Of a stretch of 64,000 bases of DNA, positions 8,462 to 16,979 are shown piece by piece. This stretch comes from Bacillota bacterium. Its GTDB lineage: Bacteria > Bacillota > Clostridia > Christensenellales > Aristaeellaceae. Numbering within the stretch: position 1 is the stretch's first letter; every line of letters begins with the position of its first letter. The stretch is from the NCBI GenBank assembly GCA_023425025.1, contig JAFADG010000026.1, positions 91,977 through 155,976 on the forward strand, in the 5' to 3' direction. The notes beneath the pieces were generated by a model that worked only from the letters and a program-made list of their open reading frames with translations, did not search any database and was not told the DNA's origin. A program made the position numbers and the translations under genes.

Positions 8462-8759
8462 TGGCAACACCGCCTTGCGCCTGAAGGTATAGTATTGTGA
8501 AACTACCTGATGGATTTACGGAATTGATAAGGTATTCAGTGTCATCTTTCAAAAGCCACATACCAGCCTTTATACCTGAATCCTGTGTTAAGGCTGTATG
8601 TGTAGTGCTTTGCGTTATCATGCTGTTCTGTGCGTATATACTGCCACTCCCAAACGACAAGAAGCATTGAATGCTTTTGATAAGCTGTTTACTTGATACC
8701 TTTCCATAATCGCCATCAGTTTCAACCATGCCATATAATTGCGCTGTCTGCATAATCAT
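8451..8759 (-). CDS. Phage head closure / adaptor protein
   Basis: 102 residues. The gene starts in an ATGA overlap with the connector gene upstream and overlaps the gp10-like gene downstream, so it is part of the tightly packed head-tail module. The sequence is beta-rich (GMVETDGDYGKV, then KAGMWLLKDDTEYLINSVNP, then SFTILYLQ), as in stopper proteins that close the connector. No TAG inside. Assignment rests mainly on position and size. Confidence 0.65.
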   Translation of the reverse strand: MIMQTAQLYGMVETDGDYGKVSSKQLIKSIQCFLSFGSGSIYAQNSMITQSTTHTALTQDSGIKAGMWLLKDDTEYLINSVNPSGSFTILYLQAQGGVANAD

Positions 8760-9055
8760 ATCAGCTTCACCCGCCTAAAATGGTTCAGGGAAGCATAAAT
8801 ATCAGCCGTATAGCTATCACGATAATCTTCCCTAATGCCACTATAAGAAGCCCCTGAAAGCCCTGCACCGTGCCTTGTATTGTACTTGTGGGCAATCATC
8901 TGTGCTTGCGTATTGTCCTATGCAACAGGTACGCTATCAATATTGCAATATGCTTTGATTTCATCCGCTACGATTTCAGTCAGCATATCCAGAATGGCAG
9001 AATAGGCTTCACCATCAATACCAAGCAGTACAGCCGCTTTCTGTTGTGGTGTCAT
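8756..9055 (-). CDS. Head-tail connector (gp6-like) with in-frame TAG
   Basis: 99 residues with TAG read through, from ATG 9055. The TAG (8918-8920) is codon 46 in IDSVPVA[TAG]DNTQAQMIAHKY. Phage gp6/gp15-type connectors have helices ending in a Pro-x-x-Leu-(Glu/Asp)-Asn segment followed by a helix and an RYN/KYN end. The TAG falls where Leu is usual. The rest reads GAGLSGASYSGIREDYRDSY, a usual acidic C-terminal region of this family. It lies directly after the capsid gene and overlaps the next gene by ATGA. Confidence 0.75.
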
Positions 9056-9120
9056 AATATTTCCCCCTTTCCCATAAAGGGAAGGGAAGGAGGAATACCC
9101 CTTCCCCTATTCAGTTTTGA

Positions 9121-9912
9121 TTACTCGTCAGCTTCCAGAATCTTTACCACTTTGGTAGCGTCGGTCAAGGCCACAAGGCCAACACGCCGCATGATAACGG
9201 TATTGGTGCGGGTTTCCTTTGCCCTATCTTGTTCAACCTCAGATTCCTTCTTAATGAAGCAGGTCACAGCAGAAGGATGTGCCAGATAAGCAACACCAGC
9301 ATCAACCAGCTTGCTAACGATGACAGGCACACCAGAAAGAGTACCAATGGCACCATCAGCAATAACCCTGCCAAGTTCCTTAGACTTGAAGTCTTCATCC
9401 TTGCGGATAGCGGCTTTCAGGTCTGTGCCGATAACCAGGAACAATCCAGATTCATCTTCCAAATTCATCTTCGCAATGGCATCTACAACTGTATCATAGC
9501 TGATAGCACCGCCATTTGCATAAGTCTGTTCCAATGTGGCCTTGTCCAACTCAGCGAAGAATTTGCTGTTCAAGTCATTAATCATAGTTGTGGAAGCACC
9601 TTCAAGGATGAAGTCCACAACATGGTTATCCTGCATAGCATCTTCATCGGTGTAATCTGCTACCTGCTGATAGACTTCCACTTCATAAGGGGAAGTAGCG
9701 AAGGTGATAGAACCACGTACGGTGTTACCAGCACCAGCGGCAACCTTTTGCACAGCGCCAGAATAGGTATACTTGTTAACCTTCTTAATCATGCCAGCGT
9801 TTTCAGCAAGACTGGCATCAATAGTCATCTAGCCTTTAACAGCCAGCTTAGTATTTAGAAGGTCGGTGAGTTTGGATTCCAGAATAAAGTTTTCGTATAC
9901 GGTATTAGCCAT
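9121..9912 (-). CDS. Major capsid protein with in-frame TAG
   Basis: 263 residues with TAG read through. ATG 9912 is preceded by GGAGTG. The TAG (9829-9831) is codon 28 in NTKLAVKG[TAG]MTIDASL. In related capsid proteins this turn is a bulky residue followed by MTIDxSL. The body has YTYSGAVQKVAAGAGNT, then YEVEVYQQVADYTDEDAM, then LDKATLEQTY and the C-terminal VIMRRVGLVALTD, the usual HK97-fold capsid of Clostridia siphoviruses. It forms the icosahedral head. Under the standard code only 27 residues would be made. Ends TAA. Confidence 0.9.
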
Positions 9913-9931
9913 TAATAATCACTCCTAATCA

Positions 9932-10483
9932 TTATTGTTTTGTAAGTTTGTCGTATAGTTCCTTATTGGTGTTAAACAGGTTTGTACGTTCTGCAATACC
10001 CATTTTCTTGAAAGCGTCAGCAGTAATTTCAGCAAAAGCACCGCCAACCTTTGGTGTACCAGAAGCAAGACGCTTGCGTACCTCAGCTTCCACGTTCTTA
10101 GCAAGTTCCTTTTGAAACAGCTTAATGTTTTCCATCATGGCATCTGCATCATCGGAAACAATGAAGTCAAGGAAGGCAAGAGAAATGCCTTTTTCAGCCA
10201 TCACTTTAGCAGCCTGAATTTTATTTTCCTGCACAGCCAAAGCCTTTTCTTTATCTGCCAAGGCTTTTTCACGTTCATCAAGCTGGTACTGTACCTTTTC
10301 TTCAGCACCCATACGTGCCAGCTTTTCAGCTTCAGATACTTTTGCCTGCGTTTTCCGTTCCCACTTCTTTAGCGCATCGCTGATACGTCTATCAACGTCT
10401 GCTTCAGTGTACATTTTCTCTTGGGTTTCCTGATTTTCAGTTACAGAATTGTTTTCTGCCCCTGTTACCTTATTTTCTTCCAT
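9932..10483 (-). CDS. Capsid scaffolding protein (DUF4355-like)
   Basis: About 183 residues, nearly all charged coiled coil: YTEADVDRRISDALKKWERK, then DEREKALADKEKALAVQE. The C-terminal end is a short capsid-binding helix-loop closing with NTNKELYDKLTKQ. This is the standard gpO/DUF4355 scaffold between the minor head protein and the capsid gene, directing procapsid assembly. No TAG inside. ATG 10483 is better spaced from AAAGGA than ATG 10492. Confidence 0.85.
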   Translation of the reverse strand: MEENKVTGAENNSVTENQETQEKMYTEADVDRRISDALKKWERKTQAKVSEAEKLARMGAEEKVQYQLDEREKALADKEKALAVQENKIQAAKVMAEKGISLAFLDFIVSDDADAMMENIKLFQKELAKNVEAEVRKRLASGTPKVGGAFAEITADAFKKMGIAERTNLFNTNKELYDKLTKQ

Positions 10484-10707
10484 TTCAACCATCCTTTCAG
10501 TTATGACATATCATCATCCCTGTGTTTTATTTAGTTTGCTTGTTTATTGCCTAGCACCCTAGAAAGGCATATGAACAAAACACAATCACAGCATGGAGTC
10601 GTAATTGTGCCTTACCGCATGTTTTGGATTGCCTGAATTTAAATGTTCATAATGAACATTTAAAAAGTCAGTCTATTTTCTTTTGCTGAAAACCAGCATT
10701 AGAAAAG

Positions 10708-11517
10708 TTATTTAAGTTCCACTATAGGTGCGTAACAGCACCGACATCTTGCATGGTGCGGAACAATTGGACATGCGTTAATAGGATATATCCCTTTGCC
10801 ATATCCAATATCCTGATTGCCTTTTTCCTGGCATACTTCGCATGTACGTTCGTCTTCCGCTATCATGAATTCCATAAGCTGTACGCCAGCTTCAAGGTAT
10901 CCAGCTTTAGAAGCTTCACTAAAGACATAGGCTGATTCTGTGCGTACAAGCCTGTCAGCATTTCCAAAACTGACTTTGAAGTCCTCCATCAGCCCAGCCT
11001 TGATAGCATTTGGTGTCTTACCTTGCAGAATCAGCCGTGTTATATCTTCTTTTACTCTATCCGCAATGGAAGAAGCATTCTTCCATATGCGGCTACTGTA
11101 GTTTGCCCCTGCCCAATTTTCATTCAGCAGTTGCATCATCTGTTTGCTGTGCATGATATTGAATGCTATGTCTTTCCTGCCCAACTGCTGAAGTGTAATA
11201 CCCTATGTTTGATGAAATACTTCTTCCAACATGCTTTCCATGATGGTTATCTGTTGCCGTGCCATACCATTAAAGCCTTCATAGTTTTTATCCATCAATG
11301 CCTTCCACTTGCTGAAATTCCATAGCTGTGTACGGCTGATATCATCAATACCTGCATTGGTAAGCTGAAGGAGTAGGCTATCTACTTCCTTTACCAAGTT
11401 CCTATACAAATCCTTATGAAGTGCGGCCTGACGCTTTACAGCCTTATCTGCAAGTCTTTCAGCCGTGTTTCTGTTGTCAACTATGCGACCTTGCCAGTAT
11501 TCAGATACTTGTGCCAT
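10708..11517 (-). CDS. MuF/SPP1 gp7-like minor head protein with in-frame TAG
   Basis: Two abutting reading frames join in phase through one TAG (11203-11205) in EEVFHQT[TAG]GITLQQLG. The joined protein is about 269 residues from ATG 11517. The C-terminal half contains NENWAGANYSSRIWKN, then NADRLVRTESAYVFSEA, then DERTCEVCQEKGNQD and HARCRCCYAPI, the classic Phage_Mu_F head-morphogenesis signature. It overlaps the portal gene end, as SPP1 gp7 does. It probably binds portal or DNA inside the capsid. Ends TAA. Confidence 0.88.
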
Positions 11518-12829
11518 CAGCATCACCACCGCTTATATCAAAAGGCAAGGAAACAGAAGCTTCCTTTTCAGCATTGCGCTTGTCAATCTCTGCCTGTGCA
11601 TCAATATCAAGTCCAAGCATCTGTATCTGTGTTTCTTCAGAAAGCAGGTGTCCAACCTTCTGGATGAAGTCGGCAATTTCAACCTGATTTTGTGGTAAGC
11701 TTCTATGAAACTGCATACCGATTGACATATAATCAAAGTCACTTCCCAATACAGACAAGGCATTGCAAATCAGTTCAAAGCGTCTTTGGAGTGCCAGCTT
11801 AAAGTAGCGTTCTTTAATGCCAGCGGTATTCTCCAACCCCAGCAGCTTATACTTCATAGCCACACCAGAAGCATTGGCTGCAAAGTTTTCATCTGTCATA
11901 TCAGGTGTTTTACTGAAAAGCAGAATGTTACTATGCAGCCGCTTCTTCATGTTTTCCGTTGCGGTATCATTACTGGCCTTGATAAGCCATTCAGCTTTTG
12001 CATCCGCTGGAAGAAGCATAACACGCTGTTCCTTCATTGCAGCTATGTCACTGGCTTCTGTACCTTGTAGGCCTGTCAGTGCAAGATACGCATCAGTAAA
12101 ATACTGGAAGTCATCCATTGTTAAGGATTCAAGCAGGTTATAACTATCAATCAGCGTTAGTACTGGTTCAAAATCCCCCTGCACATCACCGTTATTCTGA
12201 TACACGCAAACAGGCACATCATTGAAATAGTGCTGTGTTTCCTCTATGAAGCTGATAGCATAGCCTTCAAGCAGATACCGCCTGGTGCTTGCTTTATCGT
12301 ATACTTCCACATAGGTTTTAACGTTGCCTGTCATGATGTCAGTTTCATCATAAAACCTGATGAAGTACAGCAGCGCATTTTCAAGCGTATTGTTATAGAT
12401 GGGTATGCAGTACTGTGCGTCAAGCGCTTTGAACCTGATATTTGCATCAGCATCATGATACAGCAATTCATAGGCCACACCATAAATACTGCAATCCATT
12501 GCCAGCTTGCTATTCTCCTGGCTTTCATCATTATAAGCCAGAATACCGTCAAATACCATCTGACTATCATTATCAGGATAACTATAGGTGACGGCCTCAC
12601 CTGCAAAGAATGCAGCCATGGTATCAGTTATAAGCTTTGGATATCCTGATACCAGCTTGTTACATGGCTTACTGGTATCCTGCACTGTGCGCTTCAAGAT
12701 GTCATGTTTACCAATATAGTAGTCATGAAGCTTGCCCTATCTGGCACTTTCTGTACGGTGTATTTCAACATATTTTTGTACCATATGTTCAGATAAAACC
12801 GCGTCAGATGAAAGTCTGTACAATTCCAT
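11501..12829 (-). CDS. Portal protein (SPP1 gp6-like) with in-frame TAG
   Basis: About 442 residues with TAG read through. The TAG (12737-12739) is codon 31 counted from ATG 12829, in RTESAR[TAG]GKLHDYYIGKHDI. The YYIGKHDI element right after it is a conserved N-terminal motif of SPP1-like portals. The downstream frame carries KPCNKLVSGYPKLITDTMAA, then GVAYELLYHDADANIRFKAL and a helical C terminus. Portals form the dodecameric DNA channel. A TTG at 12823 has better Shine-Dalgarno spacing than the ATG and may be the true start. Ends TGA. Confidence 0.9.
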
Positions 12830-12959
12830 TCCTCCTTTGTATAAGCAAATCATAGGGTTTTTCATTCAAAAAACGATTTGAATTTTACCCTAGTAAATAT
12901 GTGTCTCTTTATTAATCGTTCAAAATAGAGTCTGTTTGTATAAGGTATTCTTATGCTTT

Positions 12960-14204
12960 TTACAAACCCAGCTTTGTCTTTGACATTGTCTGTAACCGCT
13001 GGTTATTGTCTATGCATTGCATGCTATACCGCAAGGCATCCATCAGGTGATTATACTTATCAATGGCTTCATTGATGTATTCCCCTGATTGCCTATCCTT
13101 CATCCAAGCATAGTTTTGTAATTCCACCTGCACATTCACGCAGGAAGGATGCACAATAAGCTTGTATTGCTGAAGAAGCTGAATCCCTTGCAGTATGCTT
13201 CCCTGGCCTTTTATCGCTGGTTTTATGCGTCCTATGCCATGTTTTAGCCGCAATTCATCAATGCTTTTCTGTTCTGCACTATCCGCAATGATGACTTCTT
13301 TTGCATAGCCTTTGTACTTGATAACGTCTGCAATCTGGTTGTTCAGCTATCCCTTCTGGTATACTTCATCAAAGATGTAAATCGTCTTCTCCTGTTGATT
13401 TACTATGCATGCCACCAATGCAGATTCATCCTGCACATAGCCAAAGTCAAGGCCTATGCATAGCTGGCCTTTAAGCTGCTTCCAATCAAATATTTGTTCT
13501 GCCCAGTTATTATAGACAAGCTTGTCAAGCGTACAGAAGTCACCCAATGCATAGATGTTATACCATGTTGGGTTAGTCTGCTTCATGTCTTCCAGCCTTG
13601 CAACATAATCAGCAGGAAGGAAGGCATTGTCTTTGTATGTTGTTTTTACGATAAGTGTATTATTAGGTGTTCCATTTTCAAACCAGTGTTTATAGCACCA
13701 ATTGGCCTTTGATACAGGGTTAAATGACAAGAAGAATTGCAGGTTATCAACCTTTGCACGTAACCGCAAATCAAGCTGAAGAAAGTCTTCCTCTGTTCCT
13801 TCTGTTGCTTCTTCAAACCAAATATCTGTAATACCGGCTATTGATTTCAGCTTTTCAACGTCATCAAGCCCTTTAAACAGCAGCATGCTTCCTGAAGGAA
13901 GGGTTATTGTCATGTTGCTTAGATTCACCTGACAATAGGCCAGAATACCAAACTTCCGTATGGCTTCCAGCATCAATTGAAAGCATGAATCCCTTAGTGT
14001 TGCGGCTACCTTCCTGGCTATCTACACCTTGCGCTTGCTATTCAAGGCTTTGGTTAGTATTTTCTGTGCTATGAAGTGTGATTTTCCAGAACCAGCGCCG
14101 CCATAGTAGACTTCATAACGGTTTTCATACCGTTTCAGATACGGCCTGTATGTGGCATTGATGACTTCAGACTTCAGTTTGATATTAATCGCTGGCATCT
14201 TCAA
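12960..14204 (-). CDS. Terminase large subunit (PBSX type) with two in-frame TAGs
   Basis: 414 residues with both TAGs read through. Three in-phase frames join at TAG 14022-14024 (codon 61, NSKRKV[TAG]IARKVAATLRDS) and TAG 13347-13349 (codon 286, DEVYQKG[TAG]LNNQIAD). Walker A is GGAGSGKS (35-42), Walker B is DIWFEEA (Glu131), and the nuclease start is GLDFGY followed later by IIADSAEQKSI. In PBSX terminases the first position is in a buried strand (RKVLVIRK) and the second is KGM or KGL, so both favour a hydrophobic residue. The enzyme cuts and packages concatemeric DNA. The start overlaps terS by 20 bp. Confidence 0.95.
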
Positions 14205-14526
14205 TACCTACTGTTATAGTCAATTCCCCTGATGTTTCAACCCTTTGTCCAGCAAGCAGTATGCTTCTTTCCAGCAACGTTTTAGCAGCACCCAATTCTA
14301 CTGACGGGTTACCACATTTGGTAAGTCTTATAACTGTTTTTACCGCATCAGGAATAGCGTCGGATAGCATGCGCCGCAATGCATCATCATACGCTTGCTG
14401 GAATTCCGGTTTATTGAACCATTGGGAAAGAGTAGCTATATTTATGCCAATTTCTTTTGCTACGTCACCCTTTAGTTTTTCTTGCATCAGCTATTCAATC
14501 GCCTTAACTTGCTTTATAGACAACAT
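14185..14526 (-). CDS. Terminase small subunit with in-frame TAG
   Basis: 113 residues with TAG read through. ATG 14526 is 7 bp after GGGGGG. The TAG (14491-14493) is codon 12 in MLSIKQVKAIE[TAG]LMQEKLKG. A DNA-binding HTH follows, DVAKEIGINIATLSQWFNK, then helical oligomerisation segments ending in an acidic tail. Related proteins read KAIELL at this point. It recognises the packaging site and partners with the large subunit gene it overlaps. Under the standard code the HTH itself could only be made from an internal start. Confidence 0.88.
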
Positions 14527-14560
14527 AAACATACCCCCCTTCATTTTGCAGATTTTTAGA

Positions 14561-15226
14561 TTACAAATTGAACTTATACTTATTGAAAATATTATTAATT
14601 CTCTTCATGATAACACCATAAACAACAGCATAATTCCGAGTCGGAACATTTGGCATATCGTCGCTCAGTATTCCCTCAAAATGATACTTTTTTGCCATAT
14701 TCCTCAGATTCTCTATATGTTGTTCTGGTGCCTTATCTTTATCCATAGTTTCATAAAACATCAAGTCACTAACTAAAGAAAGAAGCACATCAATTTCATT
14801 ATATGTATCTTCGCTGAATAACATATTTGCTACAAATCGAACTTCGTCCATCCTATTAATAAATGCAATTTCTCCATGAATATCCAATTTCTTTTCAAAG
14901 AACTTTGCTGGAAAATCCTTTTCAAAAAATCTGTATACACTAAAAGCCTTATCCATTACAGCAATCTTTGCTTCACGTTTGCGCAATTCTTCTTCTCTAC
15001 TTTGCTGTCTATTCGCTTGTAGCAAGGCAAATATACTGATAGATAAAGCAGCAAGTCCCAAAAAAACAGAACCAATTACGCCAGCAATTTCCCACCCATT
15101 ACTATCAACAATAGAAACAAACACCGGCAAAGGTGAAACCGTTGGCGTTGGAATAGGTGCTGCCGTTGGCGCTGTAGTAGCCGTTGGGATAACAGTAGAA
15201 ACAGCATTCAGAAAAGCGTAGAACAT
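14561..15226 (-). CDS. Single-pass membrane protein, probable moron
   Basis: About 221 residues from ATG 15226. A Pro/Thr-rich outer segment (TATTAPTAAPIPTPTVSPL) precedes one transmembrane helix (GVIGSVFLGLAALSISIFAL), then a charged linker (REEELRKREAKIAVMD) and a helical cytoplasmic domain. No family recognised. A good promoter lies between the tRNA and this gene, so it can be expressed independently, as lysogenic-conversion genes are. It has no internal TAG and ends TAA, so it needs no suppressor. It could act in superinfection exclusion, but that is speculation from layout. Confidence 0.65.
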   Translation of the reverse strand: MFYAFLNAVSTVIPTATTAPTAAPIPTPTVSPLPVFVSIVDSNGWEIAGVIGSVFLGLAALSISIFALLQANRQQSREEELRKREAKIAVMDKAFSVYRFFEKDFPAKFFEKKLDIHGEIAFINRMDEVRFVANMLFSEDTYNEIDVLLSLVSDLMFYETMDKDKAPEQHIENLRNMAKKYHFEGILSDDMPNVPTRNYAVVYGVIMKRINNIFNKYKFNL

Positions 15227-15254
15227 ACATCCACCGCCTTCGACATTTTCCACC

Positions 15255-15283
15255 ATTATACAGCAAATGATATCGCAATTCAA
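15255..15283 (-). promoter_or_regulatory. Sigma-70-type promoter downstream of the suppressor tRNA
   Basis: Minus strand: -35 TTGAAT (15278-15283), 17-bp spacer, -10 TATAAT (15255-15260). Transcription would start near 15248, about 20 bp before the moron start, leaving the tRNA outside this transcript. Confidence 0.7.
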
Positions 15284-15290
15284 ATAAAAA

Positions 15291-15368
15291 TGGTACTGGC
15301 GAAGGTATTTGAAACCTTACTTGTACGGGTTTAGAATCCGTTGCGTCTGCCTATTGCGCCACGCCAGC
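15291..15368 (-). tRNA. Amber-suppressor tRNA, anticodon CUA, with Leu-like D-arm
   Basis: The minus strand folds as a cloverleaf: acceptor GCTGGCG / CGCCAGT (6 Watson-Crick pairs and a G-U), discriminator A73, encoded CCA, anticodon loop TTCTAAA with anticodon CTA (15332-15334) on a 5-bp stem with one A-C mismatch, T-stem AAGGT / ACCTT with loop TTCAAAT. It reads UAG. The D-arm TGGCGCAATAGGCAGACGC closely resembles that of bacterial tRNA-Leu, and A73 is also Leu-compatible. The variable loop is only about 6 nt, whereas bacterial tRNA-Leu has a long arm. It sits between early genes and the UAG-containing late operon and can supply the readthrough those genes need. The amino acid charged is not provable by eye. 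Confidence 0.9.
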
Positions 15369-15376
15369 ATAATAAA

Positions 15377-15395
15377 GAAGGGGACAGCCCCCTTC
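15377..15395 (-). terminator. Terminator-like hairpin just upstream of the suppressor tRNA
   Basis: A perfect 7-bp stem GAAGGGG / CCCCTTC with a 5-nt loop is followed on the minus strand by TTTATT. The hairpin ends 8 bp before the 5' end of the tRNA and lies after the nuclease-like gene. It could limit tRNA transcription until antitermination, or serve as a processing signal. Confidence 0.5.
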
Positions 15396-15415
15396 TCATA
15401 GAATCGAATATTTTG

Positions 15416-15955
15416 TTATGCAATTATCTTCCACTTGTCCAAACCGCAGAATTTACACCCTTGTTCCTCTGATACAAACCAACACCCATAGTAAATAATG
15501 ATATCCATTAATGGAATTAGTGCAACTTCAGTAGTCTTTGCTTTGCCAACCAGTTCATGAACTAATCCATCTTTGTGTTTGTTATAATATTCTCGCAAGT
15601 GATTTTTGTTAAATATCCAGAACTGTTTATTATCAGCAGGTGCTGTAGCTGCAAAAACCACCACAAAATCAACCCATGAATCTTCAGATAATCCCCACCC
15701 ATAATCACCATTTGGCTTGTTATTGTAGGTTTCAAAAGCGATATTTTCAGTCCCATAGATGCAGGTGTCCCACTTGACATCAAAGATAACTGTCTCACCT
15801 TTGTATTCACCTTTTATATCAACCCAGTGTTTGAAATCATCATCTTTGTTGTAAGGATGTAGTTTCCATCCAGTTCTGATTAACCAAACCCTAAACAAAT
15901 GTTCCCCAATGTCACCTTGCTTTTTATTCACATCCCAATTGTCAACATTTTTCAT
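15416..15955 (-). CDS. Putative PD-(D/E)XK-type nuclease
   Basis: 179 residues from ATG 15955, preceded by AAAGGCG. The N-terminal part reads KKQGDIGEHLFRVWLIRTGW, then HWVDIKGEYKGETVIFDVKW. A helix with Glu followed by Asp and a strand holding D-V-K matches the E...D...(D/E)xK plan of restriction-like and Holliday-junction-type nucleases. The C-terminal part has a CKFCG pair that may bind zinc. It is the last early gene before the tRNA. It may act in recombination, replication or attack on competing DNA. It ends TAA and has no internal TAG. Confidence 0.5.
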   Translation of the reverse strand: MKNVDNWDVNKKQGDIGEHLFRVWLIRTGWKLHPYNKDDDFKHWVDIKGEYKGETVIFDVKWDTCIYGTENIAFETYNNKPNGDYGWGLSEDSWVDFVVVFAATAPADNKQFWIFNKNHLREYYNKHKDGLVHELVGKAKTTEVALIPLMDIIIYYGCWFVSEEQGCKFCGLDKWKIIA

Positions 15956-16292
15956 TAAAATCACGCCTTTCTGCCTTGGCAGGAAAGACGCACACACCAT
16001 AGATATGCAGAAGCAGTAGTATCAGATGTGAAGCATCTTCCCAGCTAGGTCTTCAAACCTTAGTTGAGGTAACTTCACAATCTTCATTTATCAAATCCCT
16101 TTCTCAGTTAGATAACATAATCTCATAAAAAATCTAGCTTCCTGACGTTTGCCAGAATGCATTGATGTAATGTCGTGATAATAGAGAAAATCGAAAAAAG
16201 ACTGAAAAACAGTGTATTTATCTTATGGAATTTGAAGCGGTGAATAGCCGCATGGATACCAGACAGATATCTGTCTATACTCCACACCTGAT

Positions 16293-16463
16293 TTACTGCT
16301 GTTCTGCTTCTTGTATTAGCCGATTTATCAATGCCATATCTTTAAGATAATCGGCTTGCGGTATCATCCTTGAATCATAAGCAGCTTGTAAATGTCTCTT
16401 ATGCCACTCCAATTCCTTCAAGGTGTCTTCTTTAGTTTTAGGAAATAGCGTTACGTTTTCCAT
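16293..16463 (-). CDS. 56-residue phage early protein
   Basis: ATG 16463 follows AAAGGA. The peptide is helical and charged: MENVTLFPKTKEDTLKELEW, then KDMALINRLIQEAEQQ, ending at TAA. No family recognised. The coiled, soluble composition and good ribosome site support translation. It lies between the candidate origin and the nuclease-like gene. Confidence 0.55.
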   Translation of the reverse strand: MENVTLFPKTKEDTLKELEWHKRHLQAAYDSRMIPQADYLKDMALINRLIQEAEQQ

Positions 16464-16468
16464 TCAAA

Positions 16469-16612
16469 TCATTCCTTTCTTTTAAATCCAGTATTATAAG
16501 TCAAAATCAAATAGTAACCAAACCCCATTTGCAGAATACTAATCACAAAAAGAATCAGTATCGTCTTTCGGTCAATCAGTTTCGGATCGAATAAAAAAAC
16601 CAAAAGTATCAT
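16469..16612 (-). CDS. Possible 47-residue membrane peptide
   Basis: A short frame with one hydrophobic helix (TILILFVISILQMGFGYYLI) that stops 6 bp before the next small gene, as if in an operon. The start ATG 16612 has no clear Shine-Dalgarno, so this is weak. Confidence 0.3.
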   Translation of the reverse strand: MILLVFLFDPKLIDRKTILILFVISILQMGFGYYLILTYNTGFKRKE

Positions 16613-16734
16613 CTTTGGACGATGTGAAGCATCGGACAAACAAGGCATATGTTGGACGAAACGAAGTGAAGTCCACTTATGCCGCGAAAAAGAGACAAGC
16701 ACAGACTGCAACGATTGTGTTACCTCATCGTGAA

Positions 16735-16781
16735 ATGGACATATAAATTATGGAATGAAATGGAATAATTTATATGTCCAT
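16735..16781. repeat. 17-bp perfect inverted repeat next to the iterons
   Basis: ATGGACATATAAATTAT (16735-16751) is repeated inverted at 16765-16781 with a 13-nt loop. It can extrude as a cruciform or bind a dimeric protein, and it abuts the AT-rich repeats and iterons. Confidence 0.75.
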
Positions 16782-16787
16782 TATATA

Positions 16788-16976
16788 TATTCACCTTATC
16801 TATTAATCTTATATATTCTCTTATCTATTCACCTTATCTATTATGGTTGGAATATCTTCCTACCACCCTTTGGAAATCCTTCCTATACCCCTAGGAGTTT
16901 CTTCCAATCCCCTATTGGAAGTTTTTCCCATAACCCCTTGGAAGATTCTCTAATTATCCTTGGAAATTTTCCCATG
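16788..16976. repeat. Candidate replication origin: AT-rich direct repeats plus six 22-23-bp iterons
   Basis: Two perfect 17-bp copies of TATTCACCTTATCTATT (16788-16804, 16826-16842) are followed by six imperfect units built on TTGGAA, with unit starts at 16847, 16870, 16892, 16915, 16938 and 16960. The third unit is degenerate (TAGGAG). The 22-23-bp spacing puts all units on one face of the helix, as in iteron origins. The block directly follows the stop of an HTH protein gene that may be the initiator. Confidence 0.6.
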
Positions 16977-16979
16977 TGC

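Noticed and set aside
7037..14493. Split phage genes as pseudogenes produced by nonsense mutations
   Set aside because: All twelve interruptions are TAG, none TAA or TGA, none a frameshift; sequence stays well conserved after each; and a CUA tRNA is present. Random decay would not give this.
15291..15368. Pyrrolysine tRNA (also CUA)
   Set aside because: It has a D-loop with GG, a 5-bp anticodon stem and an ordinary cloverleaf, unlike tRNA-Pyl, and no pyl genes are seen.
16013..16100. A 21-codon minus-strand ORF (MKIVKLPQLRFEDLAGKMLHI)
   Set aside because: It has only a weak upstream AAGGG and no further support; too short to claim.
16845..16976. CRISPR array
   Set aside because: Units are short, imperfect and contiguous at 22-23 bp without unique spacers; no cas genes. 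Iterons fit better.
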